Origin: Notospermus geniculatus
Lineage: Eukaryota > Nemertea > Pilidiophora > Heteronemertea > Lineidae
NCBI GenBank assembly: GCA_002633025.1
Contig: NMRB01000074.1
Span: 100,201 to 164,200, forward strand
Length of the DNA: 64,000 bases
Reading direction: 5' to 3'
The notes below the pieces were generated by a model, which saw only the letters and a list, made by a program, of their open reading frames with translations, was not told the origin of the DNA and did not search any database. The translations under genes and the position numbers were made by a program. Positions 12,601 to 22,500 of the stretch are shown one piece after another. Each line of letters begins with the position of its first letter. Position 1 is the first letter of the stretch.

Positions 12601-13794
12601 TACAATACCATTCAGTAAGAGATTCTGCTATGTGAAATATGTCTTGTTCAGCATTCTCTGATGTTGTTACGCATGATATCAGTCCATTTCCGTTTCGGGC
12701 AAAGAATTTCATCCAGTCTTAGCTTTCCTTCTCACCATTCCAGGGAGAAAAAGATCATTAAGAGCCAACAAAGCAGTCAGCAAGGCCAGGCAGTGGGGCG
12801 AAGGAACCGTAGTAGCTCTGACGGTACGTGGGAAATGCACTGCATAGCCTACACATGACGCTATACATGTACATGTACGCCGAGAAAATGTATCTACATG
12901 TGAAGGGGACTGCCAACTGCCGTAAGGTACAAATGGCGGTAGTCTGGGAATGGGAGGTTTATTACTGTTACATTGTTGTTTTGAATACACATCACGTCTC
13001 ATTACAGATGGTGCTAAGTTTTCTTCATCAAACGGAACCTCGAATACGGCATCAACTTACGTGGTCTATACTCCGGGCTCGAATATCCTACCGTACACAC
13101 AGGAACACGACATGGTCCTGGCATCCGCCCTTCAAGAGTTTCAACTCACTTTGATGGACTTGTTCGTGACGGTGCAGGACATTGCCAAGGCCCTGTCGGT
13201 CCTCCACGATCATGATCTCTGTGCGAAGATGGTCGACGTCAGTAACGTGGCGGTCAGGGGCGACACGAAGGTAGGCAACGATAGCCTATTGTAATTCTTG
13301 ATGCATTGCAATGCTGGGATCAGGAATATTCCAAAGAGGACAATAGGAGCTGTTGGTCAGTTGACCAATAGGAGTCACTACGGTCCAATTCAATGCCGAG
13401 CAGATCATCCATAGTTGATTGAGCACCAATCAGGAGAATTTTATATTGTATTAGTCCGCTAGAACTATGGCGTCTTTTGGCGATAAGCGAGGCTGACTGC
13501 TCCTATTGTTAACACATTAACCCCTAAATGCCCCAATCATGATTGATTTTAACTGTGTTTCATGTTGTTTGACTTAGGCCTGCTCTCTCAACAATGGCCC
13601 CGCTACGACATGGTTCTTCTGTCTTGCAGGGTGCTGACAGGATGGTTGTGACTGGTGCCTATCTCTCCCTCATCCCGTCTATCGCCTATGGCGCTGCCAA
13701 GGAGCGAGACATCGTGGAGCTGGGGGAGCTGACCAAGAAGTTGTTACGTTACCACGCCACGCAGAAGCAAAACAAGGGAAAATCTCGCTCTTAA
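104..13794 (+). CDS. Chimeric GRL101/LGR-type GPCR with lectin, discoidin, CUB, LDLa and LRR ectodomain (5' partial)
   Basis: Multi-exon gene. Exons: 104-346, 552-671, 1048-1554, 1852-2079, 2196-2396, 2744-2998, 3153-3310, 3564-3716, 4018-4171, 4777-4952, 5133-5340, 5719-6147, 7419-7643, 7751-7820, 8065-8222, 8875-9138, 9434-9670, 9823-9993, 10245-10361, 10577-11986, 12380-12509, 12744-12823, 13008-13270, 13630-13794 (stop TAA 13792). All joins are GT-AG and phase-consistent, giving 2039 residues after the first partial codon. The 4777 acceptor (TTTAAG) was chosen because it restores phase; 4784 would not. No signal peptide is seen, so the 5' end lies upstream. The LDLa-LRR-7TM core is the arrangement of snail GRL101 and relaxin receptors (type C LGRs), which couple extracellular ligand binding to G proteins at the plasma membrane. 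The lectin, discoidin and CUB modules in front are additional to the classical architecture. Individual exon borders are inferred by eye and some may shift by a few bases. Confidence 0.9.
1048..2998 (+). other. F5/8-type (F-type lectin / galactose-binding fold) region of the GPCR, diverged
   Basis: Four exons (1048-1554, 1852-2079, 2196-2396, 2744-2998). The piece at 2196-2396 carries TDGDAST-C followed by [10 protein letters not shown], the calcium-loop and DLG strand of fucolectin/F5-8 domains. The pieces at 1852-2079 and 2744-2998 both end in the matching C-terminal pattern (SVRT...[15 protein letters not shown]). This reads as the end of one domain and then one complete domain. The N-terminal exon (about 169 residues) is Cys-poor apart from a CKG...CAC cluster, and I do not recognise it. 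The fold assignment rests on pattern only. Confidence 0.55.
3153..4171 (+). other. F5/8C (discoidin) domain of the GPCR
   Basis: Three exons join in phase. 3153-3310 encodes [16 protein letters not shown], then [10 protein letters not shown] and HYLE. 3564-3716 continues with [16 protein letters not shown] and WEWYEE. 4018-4171 ends with [14 protein letters not shown] and CLRLELYQL. These are the successive landmarks of factor 5/8 C-terminal domains: G..SG.I...ITASS, WC, YLQVDF..P..I..I..QG, W..Y, P..ARF.R, C.R.ELYGC. Such domains bind phospholipid, glycans or matrix proteins. The usual final cysteine is replaced (LYQLDP). Confidence 0.85.
4239..4667. mobile_element. Foldback MITE-like element in GPCR intron
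   Basis: The ends are inverted copies of CACAGGCAAAAATGTTGGAT, extending to about 33 bp. The interior repeats the ATGAAAATTGGATAT motif in both orientations, so it folds on itself. No coding capacity. Lies in the intron before CUB A. Confidence 0.75.
4777..6147 (+). other. Two CUB domains of the GPCR
   Basis: CUB A is split over 4777-4952 ([19 protein letters not shown]) and 5133-5340 (EDRLTLEEV, the D-L-E-V calcium-type strand). It lacks some canonical cysteines. CUB B is on exon 5719-6147 after a short CPGF.RTSC linker, with [32 protein letters not shown] and RLEVYGEE, and ends [11 protein letters not shown] domains mediate protein-protein contact in extracellular proteins. Confidence 0.85.
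6229..7098 (+). mobile_element. Non-autonomous TIR element, copy 1 (in GPCR intron)
   Basis: About 870 bp, very similar to the reverse complement of 16832-17790. Inner terminal inverted repeat GCGTCCACTAGRGCGC at both ends. The outer GGCCCGTATTC ends present in copy 2 are missing here, so this copy is terminally truncated. Rich in GCGGAC/GTCCGC words. No transposase seen. Confidence 0.8.
7419..8222 (+). other. C-type lectin domain 2 of the GPCR, QPD type
   Basis: Three exons. 7419-7643 encodes [17 protein letters not shown]...W.EAEQECS and THLASI. 7751-7820 encodes [17 protein letters not shown]. 8065-8222 encodes HQPDGG, ENC, NWND and C..FLCKK. The QPD triplet is the galactose-type selectivity motif of C-type lectins, and WND supplies calcium ligands, so this domain looks capable of calcium-dependent sugar binding, unlike domain 1. 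Confidence 0.88.
8331..8765 (+). repeat. 20-bp minisatellite in GPCR intron
   Basis: About 21-22 head-to-tail units of TTCGTCCTCCTCCTCGATGG with scattered point changes and two short units (around 8610 and 8730). It fills much of the intron between C-type lectin 2 and the first LDLa exon. Long open frames here on both strands are a by-product of the repeat. Confidence 0.95.
8875..10361 (+). other. LDL-receptor class A repeats 1-6 of the GPCR
   Basis: Exon 8875-9138 holds two LDLa repeats (C.NNECI...CDG...CRDGSDE; CANGECI...[11 protein letters not shown]). Exon 9434-9670 holds two more (CGNSECI...[28 protein letters not shown]). Exon 9823-9993 holds a diverged one ([16 protein letters not shown]...GCRDLSHL). 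Exon 10245-10361 holds one ([25 protein letters not shown]). The seventh begins exon 10577. LDLa modules are needed for signalling in relaxin receptors. Confidence 0.92.
10577..12509 (+). other. LDLa 7, leucine-rich repeats and 7TM core of the GPCR
   Basis: Exon 10577-11986 encodes LDLa 7 ([16 protein letters not shown]), a C-x-C LRR N-cap, about five LRRs (e.g. [22 protein letters not shown]), a hinge with FCC and FSSCADLM, then TM1 (GNSLVI), TM2 ([10 protein letters not shown]), TM3 with DRF in place of DRY, TM4, TM5 and TM6 ([15 protein letters not shown], the LGR form). Exon 12380-12509 encodes TM7 with NPFLY (NPxxY). The intron between TM6 and TM7 carries a large palindrome (12058-12219). 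Rhodopsin family, LGR type C by pattern. Confidence 0.95.
12058..12219. repeat. Near-perfect palindrome with tRNA-like arms in GPCR intron
   Basis: Arms 12058-12119 and 12158-12219 (about 62 bp) are reverse complements. The 38-nt loop contains further copies of GCATTGAGGGAAAGC. Each arm carries GGTTCGAATCCC, the consensus Pol III B box/T-loop sequence, so the arms look like 3' parts of a tRNA-derived repeat joined head to head. Confidence 0.85.
12744..13794 (+). other. Cytoplasmic tail of the GPCR, kinase-C-lobe-like
   Basis: Exons 12744-12823, 13008-13270 and 13630-13794. After a Ser/Gln-rich linker, the tail contains [14 protein letters not shown] followed by a VSNVAV segment, then [16 protein letters not shown]. 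This is spaced like kinase helix E, the catalytic loop (..LH..G..HRD...N.LL) and helix F (D..S.G..L.ELL). The HRD aspartate is absent, and no glycine loop, VAIK lysine or DFG is seen. It could be a degenerate pseudokinase remnant or coincidence. It ends with a basic Lys/Arg-rich stretch. Confidence 0.5.
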
Positions 13795-14040
13795 AGGGCC
13801 TCTAGAGGCAGCTTTTTTTAGTGCATGTTGATATGATTACTAACACAGAATTGGTGGCATGAGGATCCAACTTGAGCATCAATTTTGAAGTAAAATTTCA
13901 TCAACATCAACAATTCATCCACAATTCACGAGTTCATGGTTACTTGCACCGCCTGTTGTATATTGGCAGTACTGTTAGTAGCCCAATAGTTAACGTCTTC
14001 ACAGTGTGGCGTGGCAGGCTGCCTCGGGATCGAGAGCTTG

Positions 14041-14092
14041 GATGGTGGCGCAGTGGCTGAACGTCGGACTTACGGGTTCGATACCCGGCCGA
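14041..14092 (+). repeat. tRNA-derived SINE-like fragment
   Basis: TGGCGCAGTGG (A-box-like, 14046-14056) is followed 18 nt later by GGTTCGATACC (B-box-like, 14075-14085). The flanks do not fold into an acceptor stem, so it is more likely a SINE head than a tRNA gene. Confidence 0.55.
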
Positions 14093-14384
14093 GTAGCCGT
14101 TGAAACAGGATTTTATTCTTGCAAACAGCGGGGCTGTACTACTGGGTAGGCCTTTGACACGTAGGCCTATAGGGGTATGAAGATCCTGAGCTTTGTCGGT
14201 GACAGCGATGTGGAATCCTAAAGTTTATTACCTGCTATTTCTGTTACTAGGATATCGAACGTGAGTCAAAATGCTGTATGTACTCGATATGAGGGATGCG
14301 GGTCGGACCCAGTCTACGCAGTGTCAGCTCTCGTTTTCCATTTTGTCCACCTGCAGGTCTTGCGAAAGACAGTGCACAGATTGC

Positions 14385-14390
14385 AATAAA
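14385..14390 (+). promoter_or_regulatory. Candidate poly(A) signal for the GPCR gene
   Basis: AATAAA about 590 bp after the stop codon. A second AATAAA at 14541-14546 sits in sequence resembling the 3' end of the next gene (24641) and may be the real one. Confidence 0.4.
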
Positions 14391-14424
14391 ATATTCATGA
14401 ACAGTTGTACTGCATCTCAGACAC

Positions 14425-14506
14425 CGGAACCCGTATGCATAAAAGGTGGAATAAGCTTACCTGGAATAAGATTACTAGTTTTGCACCTTTATGCATACGG
14501 GTCCTG
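14425..14506. mobile_element. Small foldback element
   Basis: About 82 bp with inverted ends (ACCCGTATGCATAAA...TTTATGCATACGGGT) and a short spacer. Confidence 0.6.
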
Positions 14507-14627
14507 GGTTGAAAGCTGATTGCTGTCTCTGCAACGTGAAAATAAAGTTTATCTGTAAGCTTCTTGTTATCTCTTCCCTTTCACCAGAGAAATGGACTGT
14601 GTTGAATACAATAGGTGGTGCTGTTCT

Positions 14628-15301
14628 GGGCCCATGTTCCCGAAGCCGTCGTAAGGTTAACGATGATCGTTAACCTTAAGCCTCGCTTATGTCGCCCTAC
14701 GCTGTGATAGAAATAGCGTCAACAAGTTGCAACTGATAACTTATGTCGCCACCGACTAGAAAAATACCGATCGGTCGCAACTAGTTTATCGTCGTCTTTT
14801 GAGTGCTTATGTCTACACTGATTTCTTTTGATTTTAAGTAAAACGTGCTGAAGTTGAACACGTGCGATTTTCTGGATCTGGATATTTGTAGTTTCCAACT
14901 AGTTACTCGCTGACGCCCGAGAGCTTATGTCACCTAGTAGTTGTGACTGATTAGTTCCAACTACGCGCCGATTATCAGTTGCCAACTAGTTCTGACTGTA
15001 CGTAAGGGCGACATAATACCCCCATCACACTGAAGTCGTTCTCAAAACGTCCTGCACCGTCCTAAAAAGGTCGTAAAACGGGCTAGCACGTGTACCCTTG
15101 GCCAAATAATGCTTCGATGTACTGGAGCACCCTTCCCATCCACGAAGTTCGTAAAAAGACTCTAAAACGTTGCCACTACGTCCACTCCGTTCGCACACAG
15201 TTTGAGCCCGTTCGGCAAAATTTTCAAGAACGTACTGAGAACTAGCTCAGTGTGATGGGGGTATAAGCGAGGCTTTACGACGGCTTCGGGAACATGGGCC
15301 C
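14628..15301. mobile_element. Foldback MITE with GGGCCCATGTTCCCGAAGCC ends
   Basis: Left end 14628 and right end 15301 are inverted copies that extend inward through GCCTCGCTTATGTCGCC. The left arm contains an extra 27-bp palindrome (14652-14678). The right arm is interrupted by another MITE at 15017-15263. A relative with the same ends lies at 47518-47666. Confidence 0.85.
15017..15263. mobile_element. MITE nested inside the previous element
   Basis: 247 bp with inverted ends TACCCCCATCACACTGA. Flanked by TAA on both sides (15014-15016 and 15264-15266), consistent with a 3-bp target duplication. Removing it restores the right arm of the host element. Confidence 0.88.
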
Positions 15302-15796
15302 TGTTCAGTCAGAAAGTTCCCCATAACATTAATCCGGAATGACGACTAACCTGATTGAATTGACTGATACTGAGTTTAAGTTAGACCAGCAAATTGAAAT
15401 ATTAGGATTTCGACAATGAATGCTTTTTTGTCCAATATTTACATCGGGATATTTCGGTTTATCTCGGAACTCCTCGTCTTCGACATGGCAATCGATACGT
15501 GTCCCACGCCACTGACGTAACTAGGTCATGATACCAGGGATAGGGTACATGTGTACCAGTTTGAAAGACTCTACAAGTAACTGCGTTGTTCATTGCCTTA
15601 TCGGACCGATCAATTTCATTATCGTCACACTGACTCAGGGAAGAAGAAAGATAACACCTTTTTCATGATCAACTGTACTGTGTATACTCAGTTGATCACA
15701 TTATTTGATCACGAAGAAGTTGTTATCTTCACTTCTTCCTGTCGGCAAGGCATCCATAATCGTTACATTGATCCATAATTATCAATGATAATTGTT

Positions 15797-15804
15797 TATA
15801 AATA
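15797..15804 (+). promoter_or_regulatory. Candidate TATA box of gene 2
   Basis: TATAAATA in a context conserved with 25167-25174 upstream of gene 3 (GTTTATAAATA..GATAATC). A 632-bp foldback insertion starts 37 bp further downstream. Confidence 0.55.
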
Positions 15805-15840
15805 TAATGATAATCCCATTGTAATATCACATGCCATGTT

Positions 15841-16472
15841 TACGGTGGCCCATAAGGGACATTTATTTTTCATTTTATATTTTTAGTTTTTTTCGTACTT
15901 TTCTCCGTGGAATAAACTTTTCTCCGCGGAAATAACGTTTTTCTCCGCGGAAATAACCTTTTCTCCGCGGAAATAAAGTTAATTCCGCGGAAATAACTTT
16001 ATTCCGCGGAGAAAACTTTTCTCTGCGTGGAGAAAACTTTTCTCCGCGGAATTAAACTTTTCTCCGCGAAATTAGACTTTTCTCCGCGGAATTATACTTT
16101 CTCCGCGGAAATAAACTTTTCTCCGCGGAAATAACTTTTATTCCGTGGAGAAAAGTTTTCTCCGCGGAATTAAACTTTTCTCCGCGGAAATAAAGTTTTC
16201 TCCGCGGAAATAAAGTTTTTTCCGCGGAAATAAAGTTTTCTCCGTGGAAATAACTTTATTCCGTGGAATACACTTGTCTCCACGTGGAAAAACTCAGGCT
16301 TTGATCAGCGATTTCTACAAAGTTAAATTCCGCGGAAAAAAGTTTATTTCCGCGGAGAAAACATTATTTCCGCGAGAAAAGTTTATTCCACGGAGAAAAG
16401 TACGAAAAAAATATAAATATAAAATGAAAAAAATATAAAATGAAAAATAAATGTCCCCTATGGGCCACCGTA
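15841..16472. mobile_element. Foldback element with CCGCGG palindrome array, inserted in the gene 2 leader
   Basis: Inverted ends TACGGTGGCCCATARGGGAC extend through TTTATTTTTCATTTTATAT. Flanked by CATGTT on both sides (6-bp target duplication). The core consists of about 20-bp units of the form TTTTCTCCGCGGAAATAAA, with 15 exact CCGCGG sites plus variants. It is absent at the equivalent place in unit B. Confidence 0.9.
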
Positions 16473-16565
16473 CATGTTAGAGGAAGAATCATAAGTTGTT
16501 AACCTTTTGTTCATATCAAACAGAAAGAGAAAACAGTCGACAGAGGTGCGAATGTTCTCAACGAA

Positions 16566-19500
16566 ATGGCGTCAAAAACGACACTTTATTTCATTTTATG
16601 TTATTTTTCGGTGGCGAGAGTGCGAAGCAGTAAGTAAAAGTATAGTCTTCTATCAGGGGGAGTCAAGTACAAAAGAACTTTTCATTTACCGCATGCAAAT
16701 TCTGGTTGTAACTGCTCTGTAGGGTACCATAAGACTCTTCCATGGTACTAGTATTTAAATGTGGGAGGGTCGATGACAGGCGTAAAGTGCCACACAAATT
16801 TCTCTATGCACCCATAATTAAAGGACACAAAGGCCCGTATTCTAGAAGCTTCCTTAAACCTAGCGTCCACTAGGGCGCGGACAAGACGCGGAACGCAAAT
16901 TTAGCAATTCCGCATTCATTCCGCAACCTCTCCGCATATTCTTGAAAGATTCCGTTCACTGTCTTTATCATTCCTAAGCAGTTCCCGGCATTTCCGCACG
17001 TTCGGAGAGGACGAAATTTCCGCATCCAAATTTTGATCGAGACCAAAATTTCGACGCGGAAATGAACTTCCCGACACCTTCGGCAACTTGTCTGCATTGT
17101 CGTGCGGACATCGTCAGGACATCCCGCCTTTCTGTAACACTTCTGCAAACGCTTCTGAAAGCTTCCGCGGTGCGGGCACCTTCGCGAAGGCAAGCAGAAG
17201 CCACGCGGACTGTTTCAGGAAAGCGCGGACCCGATGCAGATCAAAATAAGCGAGTGCGCAAAGCCGTCAAGACATTTGCGGACAAGACACGGAAAGGTCA
17301 ACAGGTTGCGGCGTGGAGGAGTTTATGGCCGGTGTAACGTTTTTCAGTGTGGCCGTTTTTACTAACTCCATGACGGCTAGCAGACATATGAGAAAAATCC
17401 AAATTCGGCGCAGAATTTATAACATTGAATTATTTCCTCATATTGTCCGCATATCTACCCGATTGTCCTAGTCCATGATTTTACTACTCCTGATGTGATC
17501 CTAGATGTGTCCGCGCTGTCCTGCTACGATCAGCAGCATTTCGTGCCCTTCACGATTGCTTCCTGGGACACTCCCAGGTATGTCTGCAGAGATTCGTAGT
17601 AATGTCCCAGGAAACGATGATTCGCACACTTTTTTTCGCGACTGACGCGGAAAGGATGCCGAAATGGCATTATTTGCTTCCGCAACCCTTCATAATCTTG
17701 TCGGCGCTCTAGTGGACGCCACCCATTAAGGGCAGAATACAAAAGCTTAAAGTGGACCTTAGAGTTAAGGAGGCTTCTAGAATACGGGCCAAAAATCACA
17801 ACGTAGATAGTATTCAATTTCAGGCGAAGACACGGTTGTGAAGTCCCCCGGATTCCCGGGTAACTACACGACTGACAACGATGGCTGGTTCCAGAGGATA
17901 AACGTACCAAGCAACCAGAGGGTAAAACTTGTCGTCAACACGATGGATCTAAATCCAGATGATAAACTTGACGTATACAACGGCCACTACTGTAGTAGTA
18001 TCATCCAGGGCAGTTATTTATTAAAAACGTACCAAGGGAGGGTGGCTAATCTTCCGGACATCGTGTTTGCGGATACTGATGAGGCTTGTGTTGAGCTACA
18101 GGCAAATAAAGGTGGAGGGAAAGGATTTTCACTGACTGTCATCGGTGAGTCCAGTTGTTTGTTCAAGAGTGGGCTTGTAGTAGCCTAAATGTAATGTATA
18201 GGCCTAGGCGATAGTCGAAGAAGAAATGCCAGTTTCCATGAAAGTGGCAACTGACTCTTGAAGGTACAGACAAAATCCGATCAAACATCAGTCGATTGCC
18301 GGGAGCTGACCCCGGCCTGTACCAGTGCATCATTGTGATCACTTTTCCACCAGTCCGCATCCTTAAAATGATTGAGAACATTCACCATTGGGCCAGTGAG
18401 CCGGTGACGTAGCGTAGGTCGTTTATTCGGTGAGCCATTAAGTCATCAGAAAACGGCTATGACAGAAATACGCGATTTTCACCACTGGTTGCCATGGAAA
18501 CCGCGATATTTCAAATTGCCCAATGATGCCAAAGTGGCATCAGACGGATTCTGGTACAGGGGACCTTGAAGTTATAGAAAATGCAAAAAATTGCGTCCGG
18601 ACCCTATTGCAACCTTATGTCCGAAAATCGGGTTTGGCAAACGGACTACTCTTTGGGGGTCTGTGAGCCGGCAGGGCCGGGGAGGAGGTGGTATAGTTAT
18701 GTTCTTTTAGTTCATGAAACCGAATTACAACTTTTTACAGCGGCGGAAGGAACTATTTTCTTGTGGACGGGGATTTTTCAAGTCAGGCCCAATTGACGGG
18801 ATCGATCTATTATAGCGTAAAATGTAATTTTCAACTTCATCATTCATTGCAAGCATCGATCTATTATAGCGTAAAATGTAATTTTCAACTTCATCATTCA
18901 TTGCAAGCATGCATCTTGAATATATTACAGGTATCCCGGCATGCACCGGCTCCTACGAAAAAGAGTCAGGTGACGTCATCAGCCCGTATTATCCATCCGA
19001 GTATAAATACTCCACCAATTGCAGATGGTCTATTACAGTCCCAAAAGGTCAGCGTATTGAGTACAAGGTCAGAGACTTCGACCTTGAGGTCAGCAGAGGC
19101 TGCACGGAGAATTACATGATTCTGACTGACACCGTGGGATTCCAACCTCAACAGAAATTATGTCAGCCTGGGCGGAAGGGACAGACCATATACTCCAAGT
19201 CACGCGCGAGTGAGGTTGTCTTCTCGTCTGAGGAAAGGTTTTTGGGTTCCTTAAAGGATTCCGGTCACAAGGGTTTCTGGGTCAGATATCGAGGTACAAT
19301 CAGAAATACACAACGTCCTACATTTGTTGCACCTTTATTGAAACAGATGTCCGCAGCCCTCTCGTTCCTTCATATTGTGCAACATCACGAGCCGACAGAC
19401 GTAGCCACATTTTCCAAAGGCTTGCGCTCAACCGCACGACAAGAGCCGGAAACCGCTCTCAGGAAAACGGGCCCTTTCATCGTGACTGGCGTCAGCTTAT

Positions 19501-22500
19501 CCTTCAACTTTTACTTACATGTAATTCAAATATTCGCTTCTTCTTGCTTGTCATTCAGGAGCCACTCTCTCTGCTCTCATTGGCGACAATACGCACCGCG
19601 ACACCGGCTCCTTTTGGCAACGATCGTTGGTGTATCCTTTGAAGCCCTTTTTCATTTCAGCTGTTGGATGTAAAGCAGCGGAGATGTACACTGGCGTCGG
19701 CACGCTGACCAATCCGTCTGACGTCTACAATTATGGTTACATAGCCTCTTACCAATGTGCCAAGGGTGAACGATACCGGAATGGGGACTATGTGCTCCAG
19801 GTTACGTGCAGTGAGAAAGGAGTATGGGCAGGACAGAAGGAGCCCTGTGTAGGTACGGAAGTAGGGCCTACTAGTAAAACAATACATTCTATGCTAGAAT
19901 CTTATTACGGTAACACTCTGACCGGCTTAAAAACCTTCTAGTATTTTGCCGAGACGAAGAGATAGCTGGGAATCCTACACGTCCTCTGTCTTTCCGACTT
20001 TCAGAAATCACATGCGGCATCCCCGATATTCCACAGGATGGCACAGTCAACTTCTCCAACAAAGACAAAATCGGCAGTCGTGCCAACTACGCGTGTAATA
20101 CTGATTTCAGGCTGGTTGGACCCGCGGTAAGGACCTGCCAGGAGGATGGGACATGGACGGGGAAGGTGCCCATATGTAGAGGTAGGTGGGACGTCACTGA
20201 CACAGTCCTTGGGGCCCACACAACGACTTGTCCGATTCGGTAGTTTTGACCAGGCGTGTGTGAAACTCTCACCCGTGTTCAAAACACTGTTTTCAACAAT
20301 GATTTTGTTCTTTTGCACAATTCCTTAAAAGTACTGCATGTGGCTCTTTCAGCGCTGAACGCGACAGGATGTGAATTGCCAGGTGACCCCTTGCACGGCC
20401 GCCAAATCGTCACCGGCCGCTTTGACGATATTGGCGATAAAGTGAAGTTTGAATGTAACCCCGGATATGACATGATCGGGTCGTCGATCATAACCTGTGT
20501 AGAGGGATGGGTTTGGGATCGTGCACCTCCGAGATGTCAAGGTATGTTGGCAGAGATTGTAATGTTTAGGCATATACCTCACTACCCATTCGGATGGCGA
20601 ACGCCGTTGGCTGACTCGAACCCGCTGACGAGACGATCGAAGATGGGACAGCGATCTCCCACTGAATCAAAAATGTTCACCTATAAATCGATTTGTGGTC
20701 TCCTCAGAGTTGCATACAAGAACTGCTTTGATAGCAAACACAGACCTTTGGGCTCAAGAAAGTTCACTTCCTTTCAGCGAAAACCTGCAAACTAGGACTC
20801 AAAGCGCCACCTAACGGCAGGATCGAAATTACAAGTAATACATATGGTTCGGTCGTGACGTACACCTGTAACAGTGGCTACTATTTGGATGGGGCGAGCG
20901 AACGGCAGTGCACTGCCACTGGTGAATGGAGCGATGAGACCCCCGTCTGCAAAGGTAAGTACCGGTAAACATTACGTGCATCCTCTCCAAGGTCAATTTG
21001 AAGGTCATTTGGGTCAATGCCCAGTTGTCGAGACGACAGGACGACACAACCCCCGTCTTGCTGAAGATGTTTTCGAATTTCGCGAAGACTAAGATCGCCT
21101 CTTTATCACCCACACATGTTGCATGTTTCAGTTATACGATGCAAGAAACCACGTGCACCAGCTTCCGGAAGTGTCACCGTTGGTGCTTTTGATTATGGCT
21201 CCACGGCCACATTCCACTGCGACCGTGGATTGGTGCTGAACGGTCCGAAAACCATCACGTGCCTGACGACTGGGGAGTGGTCGGATGATCCACCAACCTG
21301 CTCAGGTAAGCGCGGCTGTACCAAGACCTTCAAATGGTGCAACGAAACTTCGTCAAGGATCTGCCACTCTCGAAATAACTTTTGAAATGTTTGCTTGTTA
21401 AGCAGGTCGGCTTATCCAAGCGTGTGCTTTGCTCAGCAAGTTGACTCAAATTCTGATTTCTGATCGAATACTTGTACATTGCCAAGACAGTCCGTCGTAT
21501 ACCTACACATAGACGAATTCTTTACTATCACTTACTGGAGTATGCATCCATTTCCTTCTTTCAACACAGCGGCCAAATGTCCTGAACTGAGGCCCATCAT
21601 AAACGGTCAACTGATGACATCGGGGAGAACCGTCGGAAGTGAAGCCATCTTCATCTGCAACCCAGGGTTCTTCTTCGACAAGGCGCATACTCTCAACAAT
21701 CTTAAATTAGTTTGTCTAGAGGATGCAACTTGGAGTGGAAAAGTACGAGATTGTCTCTATGGAAGTGATGATGGAACATCGGGGTCCACGGATCGACAGA
21801 ATGAAAATTCTACAGTCTTTGTTACGCCTGTGTATCCTCTGCCTACACACACACCGGTAACCACACCAACGACCCCAGGCTTTGTTGAACCGCTTTCTTC
21901 AGAAATAACTGTCCCGACACAAGTTATGACATCGATATCGGCAGTAACCAAACCAACCACTTCCGGCCGAGTTGCGCCTACCACCACACTTATAGGAGTC
22001 ACATCAACGCAACCATTACTTGTAGAGCCCATACATTCGACGCCAGCTTTGCCTACGAATAAACCAGTTGCCAGATCAACGTATTCTGGACAGGTTCAGC
22101 CTTCACATTCTGTACTTGCTATCAGTTCAACAACGCATGCGTCCTCATCAACCATTGCAGGCATCACTAAGCAGACATGTTCTGCAACGACTGTGCTTTC
22201 AACAGCACAAGTGGCTTCTCCACCACTTCCAACATTTGTGCCCACTCTGATAGCCAGTGGACAGCCAGATTCTTCGTTGGAAACAATTCTAAGCACACAG
22301 CATGTGAAGGTTGAATCTACATGGCTTTACGTGCCTGCGTCCACGCCGACAACGCCAGCCACATCTGAACATCCAGATGAGTTTCTGACAACAAGTCAGG
22401 CGGTAGCTACGTCAAAGCATACAGATCAAGGGACAGAGATCATGTCTGAACGTCCTCGTATTCCAGTATCCACACGCCCGGATGCTGTCACACCTACTCC

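Noticed and set aside
14041-14092. Functional tRNA gene
   Set aside because: A- and B-box-like sequence is present but no closed acceptor stem can be drawn, so I call it a SINE-like fragment.
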